DNA from: Burkholderia sp. OK233 | GTDB lineage: Bacteria > Pseudomonadota > Gammaproteobacteria > Burkholderiales > Burkholderiaceae | Assembly (NCBI RefSeq): GCF_900230185.1 | Contig: NZ_OCSR01000002.1 | Coordinates: 124,001-188,000 of the forward strand | DNA: 64,000 nt | Reading direction: 5' to 3' | Part shown: positions 26,065 to 35,053 of the stretch, piece after piece | How positions within the stretch are numbered: position 1 is the stretch's first letter | How the letters are laid out: the number at the start of each line of letters is the position of its first letter | Notes under the pieces: model-generated | Told to the model about the DNA's origin: nothing | Seen by the model: the letters and a program-made list of their open reading frames with translations, nothing else | The model's database searches: none | Translations under genes and position numbers: made by a program

Positions 26065-28458
26065 TCAATCTCCGTACGGTATCCAGATGTTCTTCACCTG
26101 CACAGCCTGACGCAGAAACGGCCGGCCTTCGCTCGATCGGTCGAACCAGTCGAACTGGCGGCCGTGATCGACAAAGGTACGCTTCAGATTACCGATCGAC
26201 TCGCGTTCGACCAGCGTCGAATCCGCCGCGTTACCGAAACACCAGACGGCATCGACGTCGTCGTGTTTGGCGAGCGCGGGCAGCAGCGCGCCGCGTTCAC
26301 CCGTGACGATGTTCAGCACACCGGCCGGCACATCCGACGTTTCGGCGACCTGATAAAAGTCAGTCACCATCAGCGGACACACCGCGCTCGGCAACACCAC
26401 CACGCGATTGCCCATCGCCAGCGCGGGGGCCACCAGCGACACGAAGCCGAGCAACGGCGCTTCGTCCGGACAGGCGATGCCGATCACGCCAAGCGGCTCG
26501 TGCATGGCCAGCGCGACGCCGCGCAGCGGCGGCGTATGCACGGCGCCGTCGAACTTGTCGGCCCACGCCGCGTAGGTGAAGAGACGCGCTACCGCCGCCT
26601 CCACTTCCGCATGCGCCGACGCTTCCGTCGCGCCGTTTCTCGTCACGAGTTGCCGCGCGAACTCGTCCGCACGAATGGCCAGGTTTTCCGCAAGATAGAA
26701 CAGCACCTGAGCACGGTTATGCGTACTCGCCTGCGACCATTTCTGCGCCGCGCGCGCCGCTTCGACAGCGTTGCGAATGTCCTTGCGGTTCCCCTCGCCC
26801 ACTTCACCGACCAGCGTCCCATCCGGCGCGTGAACCGGCAACGAATAGCCGCTGTCCGGACGCACCTGCTTGCCGCCGATAAAGAGCTTCGCGGTGCGAT
26901 CGATCAGCGTGACATTCGACAACGGATCGCGCTCGCCTGTGCCTGCTCTCCGTTCGGCGCGCACGGCCTGACGGACAGCAAGATTGAGCCACGCTCGCGG
27001 TTTCAGATATTCGTAGATGCCCTCACGCCCCCCTTCGCGACCATAGCCCGACTCACGGTAACCGCCGAAGCCGACCGCCGCATCAAACAGATTGGTCGCG
27101 TTGATCCATACGACGCCGCACGCCAGGCGCGGCGCGATATCGAGCGCGCGGCCGATGGTTTCGCTCCACACGCTCGCGGCGAGTCCGTAGCGCGAATTGT
27201 TGGCGAGCGCAATCGCTTCATCCGGCGTGCGAAAGCTCATCGTGACCAGCACCGGTCCGAAGATTTCTTCCTGCGCCAGAGTGGAAGCCGGCGCCACACC
27301 GGTGACGAGCGTGGGCGGGTAGAAACAGCCGCCGGCGGGCATCGTCGTATCGGGCGACTGCCACACCGCACAGCCTTCGCGCCGCCCGGTCTCCACCAGC
27401 GACTGGATGCGTTCGAGCTGCACTGGATCGACGATCGCGCCGATGTCGATACTTTTATCGAGCGACGTGCCGACGCGCAGCGTTTCCATGCGGCGCTTCA
27501 GCTTCGCGATGAAGCGCGCTTCGACCCCCTCCTGCACGAGCAGTCGCGAGCCCGCACAGCAGACCTGCCCCTGGTTGAACCAGATCGCGTCGACGACACC
27601 CTCGACGGCGCCGTCGAGATCCGCATCGTCGAACACGATGAAGGGCGACTTGCCGCCGAGTTCGAGCGTCAGCGATTTGCCCGTGCCGGCCGTCGCCGCG
27701 CGAATCAGGCGCCCGACTTCCGTCGAACCCGTGAAAGCGATCTTGTCCACCCGCGGATGTTCGACGAGCGCCGCGCCGGTACGGCCGTCACCTGTGACGA
27801 CGTTCAGCACGCCCGCCGGCAAACCCGCTCGATGAGCGAGTTCGGCGAACAGCAACGCCGTGAGCGGCGTGTATTCGGCCGGCTTCAACACGACGCAGTT
27901 GCCCGTTGCGATCGCCGGGGCGATCTTCCACGCGAGCATCAGCAGCGGAAAATTCCACGGCACGATCTGCCCGACGACGCCGAGTGGCGCGTAATCGGCG
28001 AATTCGCTCTCCTGCAACTGCGCCCACCCCGCGTGATGCAGGAAGTGCCGTGCGACCAGCGGCACGTCGATATCGCGTGTCTCGCGGATCGGCTTGCCGT
28101 TGTCGAGCGCTTCCAGCACGGCAAAGAGGCGGCTATGACGCTGGACCATGCGCGCGAGCGCATACAGATGGCGCGCCCGTCCGGCGCCGCCGAGCGCGAG
28201 CCAACCTGGTTGCGCGGAGCGCGCGGCGGCCACCGCCGCGTCGATGTCGGCCGCATCGCCCTGGGCGATCCCGGCGAGCCGCCCGCCCGTGGCGGGTGCA
28301 TGCGAGACGAAGTGCTCACCGGCGGCCGGCGCATGCCACGCCCCGCCGATGAAATGCCCGAAGCTCGACTCATGCTGCGCGAGCCAGGCGCGCGCGGGCT
28401 GATCGTCCTCGGGTGCGGGACCGTACTCCATCGATGAAAAATACTCGGCTACGCTCAT
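26065..28458 (-). CDS. Double-domain aldehyde dehydrogenase (ALDH16-like)
   Basis: 797 residues against about 490 for ordinary ALDHs. Residues 30-500 are a complete ALDH: PWNFPLLM with the oxyanion Asn, Glu266 in TLELGGKSP and catalytic Cys300 in FNQGQVCCAGSR. Residues about 515-797 are a second, partial ALDH domain: it keeps a cofactor-fold segment (PLGVIGIACPDEAPLLGFVS, PAGVLNIVTGERG) but has no LELGG motif and no catalytic Cys. This architecture is that of the ALDH16 family. Placed 16 bases after deoC, its inferred job is to oxidise the acetaldehyde released by the aldolase to acetate. Confidence 0.92.
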   Translation of the reverse strand: MSVAEYFSSMEYGPAPEDDQPARAWLAQHESSFGHFIGGAWHAPAAGEHFVSHAPATGGRLAGIAQGDAADIDAAVAAARSAQPGWLALGGAGRARHLYALARMVQRHSRLFAVLEALDNGKPIRETRDIDVPLVARHFLHHAGWAQLQESEFADYAPLGVVGQIVPWNFPLLMLAWKIAPAIATGNCVVLKPAEYTPLTALLFAELAHRAGLPAGVLNVVTGDGRTGAALVEHPRVDKIAFTGSTEVGRLIRAATAGTGKSLTLELGGKSPFIVFDDADLDGAVEGVVDAIWFNQGQVCCAGSRLLVQEGVEARFIAKLKRRMETLRVGTSLDKSIDIGAIVDPVQLERIQSLVETGRREGCAVWQSPDTTMPAGGCFYPPTLVTGVAPASTLAQEEIFGPVLVTMSFRTPDEAIALANNSRYGLAASVWSETIGRALDIAPRLACGVVWINATNLFDAAVGFGGYRESGYGREGGREGIYEYLKPRAWLNLAVRQAVRAERRAGTGERDPLSNVTLIDRTAKLFIGGKQVRPDSGYSLPVHAPDGTLVGEVGEGNRKDIRNAVEAARAAQKWSQASTHNRAQVLFYLAENLAIRADEFARQLVTRNGATEASAHAEVEAAVARLFTYAAWADKFDGAVHTPPLRGVALAMHEPLGVIGIACPDEAPLLGFVSLVAPALAMGNRVVVLPSAVCPLMVTDFYQVAETSDVPAGVLNIVTGERGALLPALAKHDDVDAVWCFGNAADSTLVERESIGNLKRTFVDHGRQFDWFDRSSEGRPFLRQAVQVKNIWIPYGD

Positions 28459-28474
28459 GGGATCGGTCTTCTGT

Positions 28475-29485
28475 TCAGGCTACGGGGTGACGGTTGAAAG
28501 CGGAGTAACGACCGCTCACGTGATGTTCGAGCTGGCGTTCGATATCGGCCAGCAGGCTCGACGCGCCGATACGGAACAGGTCCGGTTCGAGCCACGGGCG
28601 GCCGAGCTCCTCCTTCATGAGGATCTGATAGGACAGCACCGACTTCGCGCTCGACACGCCGCCCGCCGGTTTGAAGCCGATCGGCACGCCGGTGCGCTCC
28701 TGGTATTCGCGGATCATGCGCACCATCACCAGCGAGACATCCAGCGTGGCGTTGACGCCTTCCTTGCCGGTCGACGTCTTGATGAAGTCAGCGCCGGCCA
28801 TCATGCAGGCCATCGAGGCGCGCGCCACATTGGAGAGCGTGCGGATATCGCCGGTCGCCAGAATCGTCTTCAGGTGTGCCAGGCCGCAGGCTGCGCGGAA
28901 GTCGCGCACTTCGTCGTAGAGCGCCTGCCAGTTGCCGGTCAGCACGTATTCACGCGTGACAACGATGTCGATTTCCTGCGCCCCATCCGCGACCGAGGCC
29001 TCGATCTCTTTCAGCTTCAGTGGATGCGGAATCAGCCCGGCGGGAAATCCTGTCGATACCGCCGCGACCGGAATGCCGCTGCCCCGCAGCGCATCCACCG
29101 CCGCCGCGACGAAACGGTGATAGACGCAGACCGCGCCCGTCGTGATGCCTTGCGGCGCGATACCGAGCGCTTCGAGCAGATCGGCCCGCACGGGTTGGCG
29201 CGCTTTCGCGCAGAGGCGGCGCACGCGGCCTTCGGTGTCGTCGCCGTTGAGCGTGGTGAGGTCCATGCAGGTGACGGCCTTCAGCAGCCAGGCCGCCTGG
29301 GCATCTTTCTTGACGGTACGGCGCGTGGCAAGCGTCGCCGTGCGCCGTTCGACCGCCGACTGGTTGACGCGCAAACCGTCCAGCCAGGACGCGTCGAACG
29401 GCATGCCCGGATTGCGCACCGGGTGAATGAGCGGACCGCCGCGCAGCGCGACGACCGAAGAAGAAAGCACAGGGGCTTCAGGCAT
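28475..29485 (-). CDS. deoC: Deoxyribose-phosphate aldolase, long form
   Basis: 336 residues, longer than E. coli DeoC (about 260) and closer in size to the eukaryote-type enzyme, with an extra N-terminal segment of about 60 residues. Catalytic residues are all present: Asp in GAQEIDIVV, the Schiff-base Lys in FIKTSTGK and the second Lys in GFKPAGGV. It cleaves 2-deoxyribose-5-phosphate to glyceraldehyde-3-phosphate and acetaldehyde. First gene of the minus-strand operon, divergent from a second ABC transporter. Confidence 0.95.
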   Translation of the reverse strand: MPEAPVLSSSVVALRGGPLIHPVRNPGMPFDASWLDGLRVNQSAVERRTATLATRRTVKKDAQAAWLLKAVTCMDLTTLNGDDTEGRVRRLCAKARQPVRADLLEALGIAPQGITTGAVCVYHRFVAAAVDALRGSGIPVAAVSTGFPAGLIPHPLKLKEIEASVADGAQEIDIVVTREYVLTGNWQALYDEVRDFRAACGLAHLKTILATGDIRTLSNVARASMACMMAGADFIKTSTGKEGVNATLDVSLVMVRMIREYQERTGVPIGFKPAGGVSSAKSVLSYQILMKEELGRPWLEPDLFRIGASSLLADIERQLEHHVSGRYSAFNRHPVA

Positions 29486-29553
29486 AAGACATCCGAAAAT
29501 TTGATGCGACGCACAACGGCCGCCGACAATTTGTTCCCACTTATGCTACAACG

Positions 29554-29590
29554 ATTGATAGAATCATAACAAGCTTTCCGATTCAATCAT
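29554..29590. promoter_or_regulatory. Paired GATT/AATC palindromes in the deoC divergent region
   Basis: GATTGATAGAATC (29554-29566) and GATTCAATC (29581-29589) are each palindromic (GATT..AATC) and are about 25 bases apart, within the 250-base gap between deoC and the divergent ABC operon. This is where a DeoR-type operator controlling both operons would be expected. Assignment to the regulator at 19193 is inference. Confidence 0.4.
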
Positions 29591-29735
29591 CACATAAGCA
29601 GGCATCTAAGCCCTGCCAGCACCGCCAATGTTATTGACGCACCATATTCATGATGCGAAGATCACAACACGGCTTTGGCCGATAGCACCATACAAAGAAA
29701 AGAATGTCGTCGTATCGACGAAGGAGACATGCCAG

Positions 29736-31367
29736 ATGAGTGAGCCGGTTACGGTCGCGGCCGCGTCATCGCCTCAGGTTCCATTGATCCGTGTCGCGGG
29801 CGTCACCAAGCGATTTGGCGGCGTGCAGGCGCTGCGCGGCGTCAGTCTTGACGTGTTGCCCGGCGAAGTGCACGCCTTGCTCGGCGAAAACGGCGCGGGC
29901 AAATCCACGCTGATCAAGATTCTTAGCGGCGTTCACACCTACGACGACGGCGTCATCGAGATCGATGGCCAGACAGTGGCGTTCGAGTCGCCGGCGCGCT
30001 CGCGTGAGGCGGGTGTCGCCGTGGTCTACCAGGATCTGAGCCTCGTCGAATCGTTATCGGTCGGCGCCAATCTGATGCTGGGGCGCGAGCCCCGCACGCG
30101 TCTCGGCTTCGTGAAGAACCGCCAGCTCATGGCAACGGTCAGCGAATTTCTCCGCTCGCACGGCATCCCGCTCGACCCGCGCACCGCCGTTGGCGCGTTG
30201 CCGTTCGCGTACCGGCAAATGACTGAGATCTGCAAGGCACTGATGGGCGACGTGCGGGTGCTGATCCTCGACGAACCCACGTCGGCGCTGACGGGCGGCG
30301 AAGAGCAGATTCTGTTCGATGCGATTCGCGCGGTTACGAACCGTGGCGTGGGCGTGATCTACGTGACGCATCGGTTGAATGAGGTGTTTCGTATTTCGCA
30401 GCGCGTCACCGTGTTCCGCGATGGCGCCAATGCCGGCACGTTCTCGACGGCGCAAACCGATATGAAACAGTTGGTCGCGGCGATCGTCGGTCCCGGCCAT
30501 GCCGCGTTGCAGGCGCGGGAGAGGACGGCTGTCGGCGCTACCGGTGATGAATCCGCTGTCGGGCCGCAAACATCGGCCACGTCCAATCCCGCCGCAGTAC
30601 CCATTCTCAAGTTGTCGAATGTGAGCAATGACAGGCTTCGCGACGTCGACCTCACAGTGCGTCCGGGCGAGATCCATGGGCTCGCGGGATTGATCGGTAG
30701 CGGGCGCACGGAAATTCTGCAAACCATCTTCGGCATTCGCAGAATCGAGGCGGGCGCCATCGAGATCGGCGGTCAATCGCGCGCACGTATCACCCCCGCC
30801 GAAGCCATCCAGCTCGGGGTAGCACTGGTGCCGGAGGATCGTCATCTTGAAGGGCTCGTCCTCGATCATTCGATCGAACGCAACCTGACCTTGCCGCGGC
30901 TGCCGCAATTTTCTCGCTGGGGATGGCTGCGCAGCCAGGCGGCCGTCAACCAGGCGAAGCGCTCGATGAAAGAGCTGGCCGTCAAGGCACCCGGCTCTTC
31001 GACCGCGGTCAAGTTTTTATCCGGCGGAAACCAGCAGAAAGTGGTCTTTGCGAAGTGGAACCACCCGCGCCCCACGCTTCTTTTACTCGACGAACCGACA
31101 GTCGGCGTCGACGTCGGTGCACGCGAGGAGATCTATGGCGTGGTCCATGACGCCGCGCGAGCGGGCACCGCCGTGCTCGTCGTGTCCTCGGACCTCGATG
31201 AACTGTTGCGCCTGTGCGGCCGGATTTCGATCGTCGCGGACGGCTCGATCGTCAAGACCGTCGAGCGCGCCGAACTCGCCAACGCGGAAGCGCTTCATCA
31301 CCTGATCCAGCTGTCCCGTTCTTCCATCGAGCCCCCCGAGGGGACTTCCTTCGAGCACGCAATATGA
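29736..31367 (+). CDS. Second sugar ABC transporter, ATP-binding protein (double ABC)
   Basis: 543 residues. AAGGAG lies 9 bases before ATG 29736; an upstream in-frame ATG would add an unlikely leader. Walker A GENGAGKST, Walker B VLILDEPTSAL, and in the second half SGGNQQKVVFAKW and LLLDEPTVGVDVGARE. A linker of about 30 residues between the halves (around residues 265-290) is Thr/Ala/Ser-rich and longer than usual. It belongs to the same class as the ATPase at 21067 but is clearly a separate lineage. Confidence 0.94.
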   Translation: MSEPVTVAAASSPQVPLIRVAGVTKRFGGVQALRGVSLDVLPGEVHALLGENGAGKSTLIKILSGVHTYDDGVIEIDGQTVAFESPARSREAGVAVVYQDLSLVESLSVGANLMLGREPRTRLGFVKNRQLMATVSEFLRSHGIPLDPRTAVGALPFAYRQMTEICKALMGDVRVLILDEPTSALTGGEEQILFDAIRAVTNRGVGVIYVTHRLNEVFRISQRVTVFRDGANAGTFSTAQTDMKQLVAAIVGPGHAALQARERTAVGATGDESAVGPQTSATSNPAAVPILKLSNVSNDRLRDVDLTVRPGEIHGLAGLIGSGRTEILQTIFGIRRIEAGAIEIGGQSRARITPAEAIQLGVALVPEDRHLEGLVLDHSIERNLTLPRLPQFSRWGWLRSQAAVNQAKRSMKELAVKAPGSSTAVKFLSGGNQQKVVFAKWNHPRPTLLLLDEPTVGVDVGAREEIYGVVHDAARAGTAVLVVSSDLDELLRLCGRISIVADGSIVKTVERAELANAEALHHLIQLSRSSIEPPEGTSFEHAI

Positions 31368-32365
31368 ACGACTCTGTCTCGCCGCTGACGGCTAAACGGC
31401 AGGCATCGCCACCGCAGAAGAGCCGTATGCGGCGCCTCGCGCAACTCCTCCTGCAAGGCGACCGGCCCTATGCGCTCTACGGCGCGTTCGCGATCCTGCT
31501 GGTGGTATTCAGCTTCGCCTCGCCGTGGTTTCTATCCATCGACAATTTCCTGAATATCGGCCGGCAGACCGCACTGGTGTCGATCGTTGCGATCGGCATG
31601 ACCTTCGTGATCATTGCGCGGCAGATCGATCTGTCGGTAGGCTCGACATTGGCGCTGTCGGGCATGTCCGCGGCGCTCGCCATGGCGCATGTCGGCGACA
31701 ACTGGATCATCGGCGCGATTGCCGGCATCGGCACCGGTGCAATCGTCGGCGCGATCAACGGGGTCGTGACCACGCGGCTGAACATTCCCTCGTTCCTCGT
31801 GACGCTCGGCACCTTGAGCGCGGCACGCGGACTCGCGCTGATGGTGACGACCACGCGGCCCGAGATCATCACCAACGACTCGTTCATCTCGATCTTCGGC
31901 GAGGGCGATATTGCCGGTGTGCCGGTGCCGATCATCTGGACAGTGCTGACCGTGATCGCCGGCATCCTGCTGCTGCATTACAGCGTGTTCGGCCGGCAGA
32001 TCTATGCGGCCGGCGGCAATCCAACGGCGGCGCTCTACTCCGGCATCAACACGCGACGCGTGACCACCCTCGCCTTCATTCTCACCGGCGCGCTGGCCGG
32101 GCTCGCGGCGCTCGTGCTCGCCGCGCGCTCGCATGCGGCGCGGCCCGATGTCGTGCAAGGGCTCGAGCTCGACGTGATTGCTTCCGTGACGCTCGGTGGC
32201 TGCAGCCTGTTCGGTGGCCGCGGTTTCGTACTTGGAACGCTGCTCGGCAGTCTCATCATCGGCACGCTCAATAACGGGCTGGTCCTGCTCGGCGTTAGTT
32301 CGTCGCTGCAGCTGGTGATCAAGGGCGCCATCATCGTCGCGGCTGTGGCCTTTACCAGGAAGTGA
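31364..32365 (+). CDS. Second sugar ABC transporter, permease
   Basis: 333 residues, start overlapping the ATPase stop by four bases (ATGA). It shows FVIIARQIDLSVGSTLALSG and ELDVIASVTLGGCSLFGGRG, the standard pair of ribose-type permease motifs, and about nine membrane helices. Only one permease is coded in this operon, so it presumably works as a homodimer, unlike the two-permease system of the neighbouring operon. Confidence 0.94.
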   Translation: MNDSVSPLTAKRQASPPQKSRMRRLAQLLLQGDRPYALYGAFAILLVVFSFASPWFLSIDNFLNIGRQTALVSIVAIGMTFVIIARQIDLSVGSTLALSGMSAALAMAHVGDNWIIGAIAGIGTGAIVGAINGVVTTRLNIPSFLVTLGTLSAARGLALMVTTTRPEIITNDSFISIFGEGDIAGVPVPIIWTVLTVIAGILLLHYSVFGRQIYAAGGNPTAALYSGINTRRVTTLAFILTGALAGLAALVLAARSHAARPDVVQGLELDVIASVTLGGCSLFGGRGFVLGTLLGSLIIGTLNNGLVLLGVSSSLQLVIKGAIIVAAVAFTRK

Positions 32366-32472
32366 CCGAGGAAATAACGAAAGCACGTCGATCACGCGTG
32401 ATGTCACGTGCCCGCGTTGTTCGTGAATGGCAGGAGACGTAACACAAACATGAAGACCAACGGAGAAGAATC

Positions 32473-33618
32473 ATGAAACATCGTCGTGGCTCAGGAAGTG
32501 TTCTACCCACTCTCATGGCGGCGGCCGCCGTCGTGGCGCTGGCGTCGTCGGGCGCCTACGCGCAATGCGTGACCAGCCTGCCGGCCGGCTCGATCGGACC
32601 GAAGACGATTGTCGGGCAAGGGCCGAACGGCGAAAAAGCGGCCTCGGTGGATGCCGTGAAGCTGAGCGACGCCGACATCGCCAAAATCAAAGCCGGCAAA
32701 TTCAAGGTCGGCATTTCGATGCAGACCATGAACCTCGACTGGTCGCAACTGCAGGTGCAAGGCATCACGGACACGCTCAAAAAATACGGCGTGGAAGTGA
32801 TCGGCACGGCTTCGGCGGAATACCAGGTCGACAAGCAGATCGCGGACATCGAGAACACCATCCAGCGTCACCCGAACGGCATCATCTCCATTCCGGTCGA
32901 CGGAACGGCCACGGCCGCCACTTACAAGAAAGTGTCCGAGGCCGGGATCAAACTCGTGTTCATGGACAACGTGCCGACTGGCCTCAAGCATCCTGAACAA
33001 TACGCGTCGATGATTTCCGCCGACAGCGAAGGCAACGGCCAGATCGCCGCGAAAGTGCTCGCCTCGTGCGTCCCGCAGGGCGCCACGATCGGGCTCGTGA
33101 ATTTCGGCGTGGATTACTTCAGCACGACGGAACGCACCAAGGCCGTCAACGACTGGATCAAGAAAAATCGTCCGGACATCAAGGTCAAACAGGTCGCGTT
33201 TACGGACCCGTCGAAAGTGGGCCAGATCGCGGGCGATTTCCTCACTGGGAATCCGGATGTGAAGGGGCTGTTCGCCGTCTGGGATCAACCGGCGCTCGAC
33301 ACGCTGACGTCGATGCGCGCACAAGGCGTGAACATTCCCGTCACGACGGTCGACCTGGGCCTTCAGTCCGCGATCGAGATCGCCAAGGGCGGACCGCTCA
33401 AGGCAACCGGCTCGCAACGCCCGTATGATCAAGGCGTGGCCGAAGCCATGGCGATGATGAAGTCGCTGATCGGCCAGACGCCGCCGGCGTGGATCGGCGT
33501 GCAGTCTCTGCCGGTGGTTCAGGCGAACGTGCTCGAGTCTTATAAGACGGTGTTCAAGAAAGACCCGCCGCCCCAGCTTGCGGACGCATGCAAGAAAGCC
33601 AAGCCGGCTTGCGGCTGA
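32473..33618 (+). CDS. Second sugar ABC transporter, substrate-binding protein
   Basis: 381 residues; GGAGAAGAATC precedes ATG 32473. Signal peptide ends SSGAYA. A segment of about 55 residues lies between the cleavage site and the first strand of the binding fold (KFKVGISMQTMNLDW), longer than in RbsB. The fold then follows: NTIQRHPNGIISIPVDGTAT, FGVDYFSTTERTK and PVTTVDLGLQSAIEIAKGGP. Cysteines at the mature N-terminus (QCVTS), mid-protein and at the C-terminus (DACKKAKPACG) suggest disulfides. Ligand unknown; the divergent deoC operon suggests a deoxysugar or nucleoside-derived sugar. Confidence 0.92.
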   Translation: MKHRRGSGSVLPTLMAAAAVVALASSGAYAQCVTSLPAGSIGPKTIVGQGPNGEKAASVDAVKLSDADIAKIKAGKFKVGISMQTMNLDWSQLQVQGITDTLKKYGVEVIGTASAEYQVDKQIADIENTIQRHPNGIISIPVDGTATAATYKKVSEAGIKLVFMDNVPTGLKHPEQYASMISADSEGNGQIAAKVLASCVPQGATIGLVNFGVDYFSTTERTKAVNDWIKKNRPDIKVKQVAFTDPSKVGQIAGDFLTGNPDVKGLFAVWDQPALDTLTSMRAQGVNIPVTTVDLGLQSAIEIAKGGPLKATGSQRPYDQGVAEAMAMMKSLIGQTPPAWIGVQSLPVVQANVLESYKTVFKKDPPPQLADACKKAKPACG

Positions 33619-33646
33619 TGCTTGTGGGTGGCACCAGGCATGGATG

Positions 33647-33673
33647 ATCCGGGCGCCAGTCCAGCGCCCGGAT
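33647..33673. terminator. Hairpin after the second ABC operon
   Basis: ATCCGGGCGC (33647-33656) pairs with GCGCCCGGAT (33664-33673) around a 7-base loop, 28 bases past the stop of the binding-protein gene. No T-run. Confidence 0.5.
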
Positions 33674-33886
33674 GAGCGTGGCTGCTTGTGGCAGCTTGTG
33701 AGGCCCTCAGACGCGGCACCTTGCCCAGCGGAGCAAGGTACTATTACGGTTTGACGTCCGCCGTGCCGCGCGCCGATTGCGCGAATGCGGACGCCCGGCG
33801 CAGCGAACCGCCATCCGACAGGGCAGCACGGCAAACGCATCGACTGTTATGCTCGCTGCCCGCACCGTTACCCGTTTCCGCCATCC

Positions 33887-35053
33887 ATGAGTTCTGCAAG
33901 CCGCCACATCGCGCACCTGGACATGGACGCGTTCTACGCGTCCGTTGAACTCCTGCGCTATCCGCAACTGCGCGGTAAGGCAGTGGTGATCGGCGGCGGC
34001 CGCAATGCCGTGCCGCAAACGCTAGAAGACGGCAGCCTTCGCTTTGCAAAGCTGCGCGATTACGCGGGCCGCGGCGTGGTGACCACCTCCACCTACGAAG
34101 CCCGCGCGCTCGGTGTGTTCTCCGCGATGGGCATGATGAAAGCCGCCGTGCTCGCGCCCGAGGCGATTCTGCTGCCCACCGATTTCGAGTCGTATCGGCA
34201 CTACTCGCGCCTGTTCAAACAGGCGGTCGCCACCTTCACGGACCGGATCGAAGACCGCGGCATCGACGAAATCTATATCGACCTAACCGAGTTGCCGGGC
34301 GAGCCGCGCGAGATCGCCGCGCGCATCAAGCAGGCCGTCAATCAGGCGACCGGCCTCACCTGCTCCATTTGCGTGGCGCCGAACAAGCTGCTGGCGAAGA
34401 TCGGTTCCGAACTCGATAAACCTGATGGCCTCACGATCCTCACGCCGGCGGATGTGCCGTTGCGCGTCTGGCCGTTACCGGTGCGCAAGGTCAATGGGAT
34501 CGGGCCGAAGGCCGCGGAAAAATTGACCGCGCTCGGCCTCGCCACCGTCGGCGATCTGGCGGCAGCGGACGCGGGTCTGTTGCAGGACCACTTCGGACGC
34601 AGCTATTCCGCGTGGCTCATGCAGGTCGCGCAAGGCTACGACGAGCGGCCGGTCGTGGTCGAATCGGAACCCAAGTCGATGAGCCGCGAGACGACCTTCG
34701 AACGCGATCTGCATCCGCGTCACGACCGCCCGGCTCTGTCCAGTTCGTTTACCAGCTTGTGCGTGCGGGTCGCGGAAGATCTGGTGAGGAAGGGTTATGT
34801 GGGCCGCACCGTGGGCATCAAGCTGCGCTACGACGACTTCCGCACGGTCACGCGCGACCTGACGCTCGACGAGCCGACCGCCGACGCCACCGAGATCCGG
34901 CGCGCCGCAACCGAGTGTCTGAGACGGGTGGAATTGAACCGCAAGCTGCGGCTGCTGGGCGTGCGCGTGAGCGCATTGACGCCGGCCAACGCGCAACCGG
35001 CGAAGCGGCGCGTACCGGTTCAAGCCGACTTGCCTTTTACCAGCGACGATTAA
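33887..35053 (+). CDS. dinB: DNA polymerase IV (Y family)
   Basis: 388 residues from ATG 33887. Catalytic motifs: HLDMDAFYASVE at the N-terminus and RGIDEIYIDL with the acidic pair; then a fingers/thumb region with the helix-hairpin-helix KVNGIGPKAAEKL and the little-finger domain. The C-terminus carries QADLPF, a classical beta-clamp-binding motif. It performs error-prone translesion synthesis. No LexA box is evident upstream. Its stop overlaps that of the convergent sensor kinase by four bases. Confidence 0.95.
   Translation: MSSASRHIAHLDMDAFYASVELLRYPQLRGKAVVIGGGRNAVPQTLEDGSLRFAKLRDYAGRGVVTTSTYEARALGVFSAMGMMKAAVLAPEAILLPTDFESYRHYSRLFKQAVATFTDRIEDRGIDEIYIDLTELPGEPREIAARIKQAVNQATGLTCSICVAPNKLLAKIGSELDKPDGLTILTPADVPLRVWPLPVRKVNGIGPKAAEKLTALGLATVGDLAAADAGLLQDHFGRSYSAWLMQVAQGYDERPVVVESEPKSMSRETTFERDLHPRHDRPALSSSFTSLCVRVAEDLVRKGYVGRTVGIKLRYDDFRTVTRDLTLDEPTADATEIRRAATECLRRVELNRKLRLLGVRVSALTPANAQPAKRRVPVQADLPFTSDD

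Noticed and set aside
25924..28437. Very long plus-strand open frame (837 codons) opposite the aldehyde dehydrogenase
   Set aside because: It is rich in Arg, His, Asp and Gln with no domain, and is the antisense of a well-supported gene; such frames are expected in GC-rich DNA.
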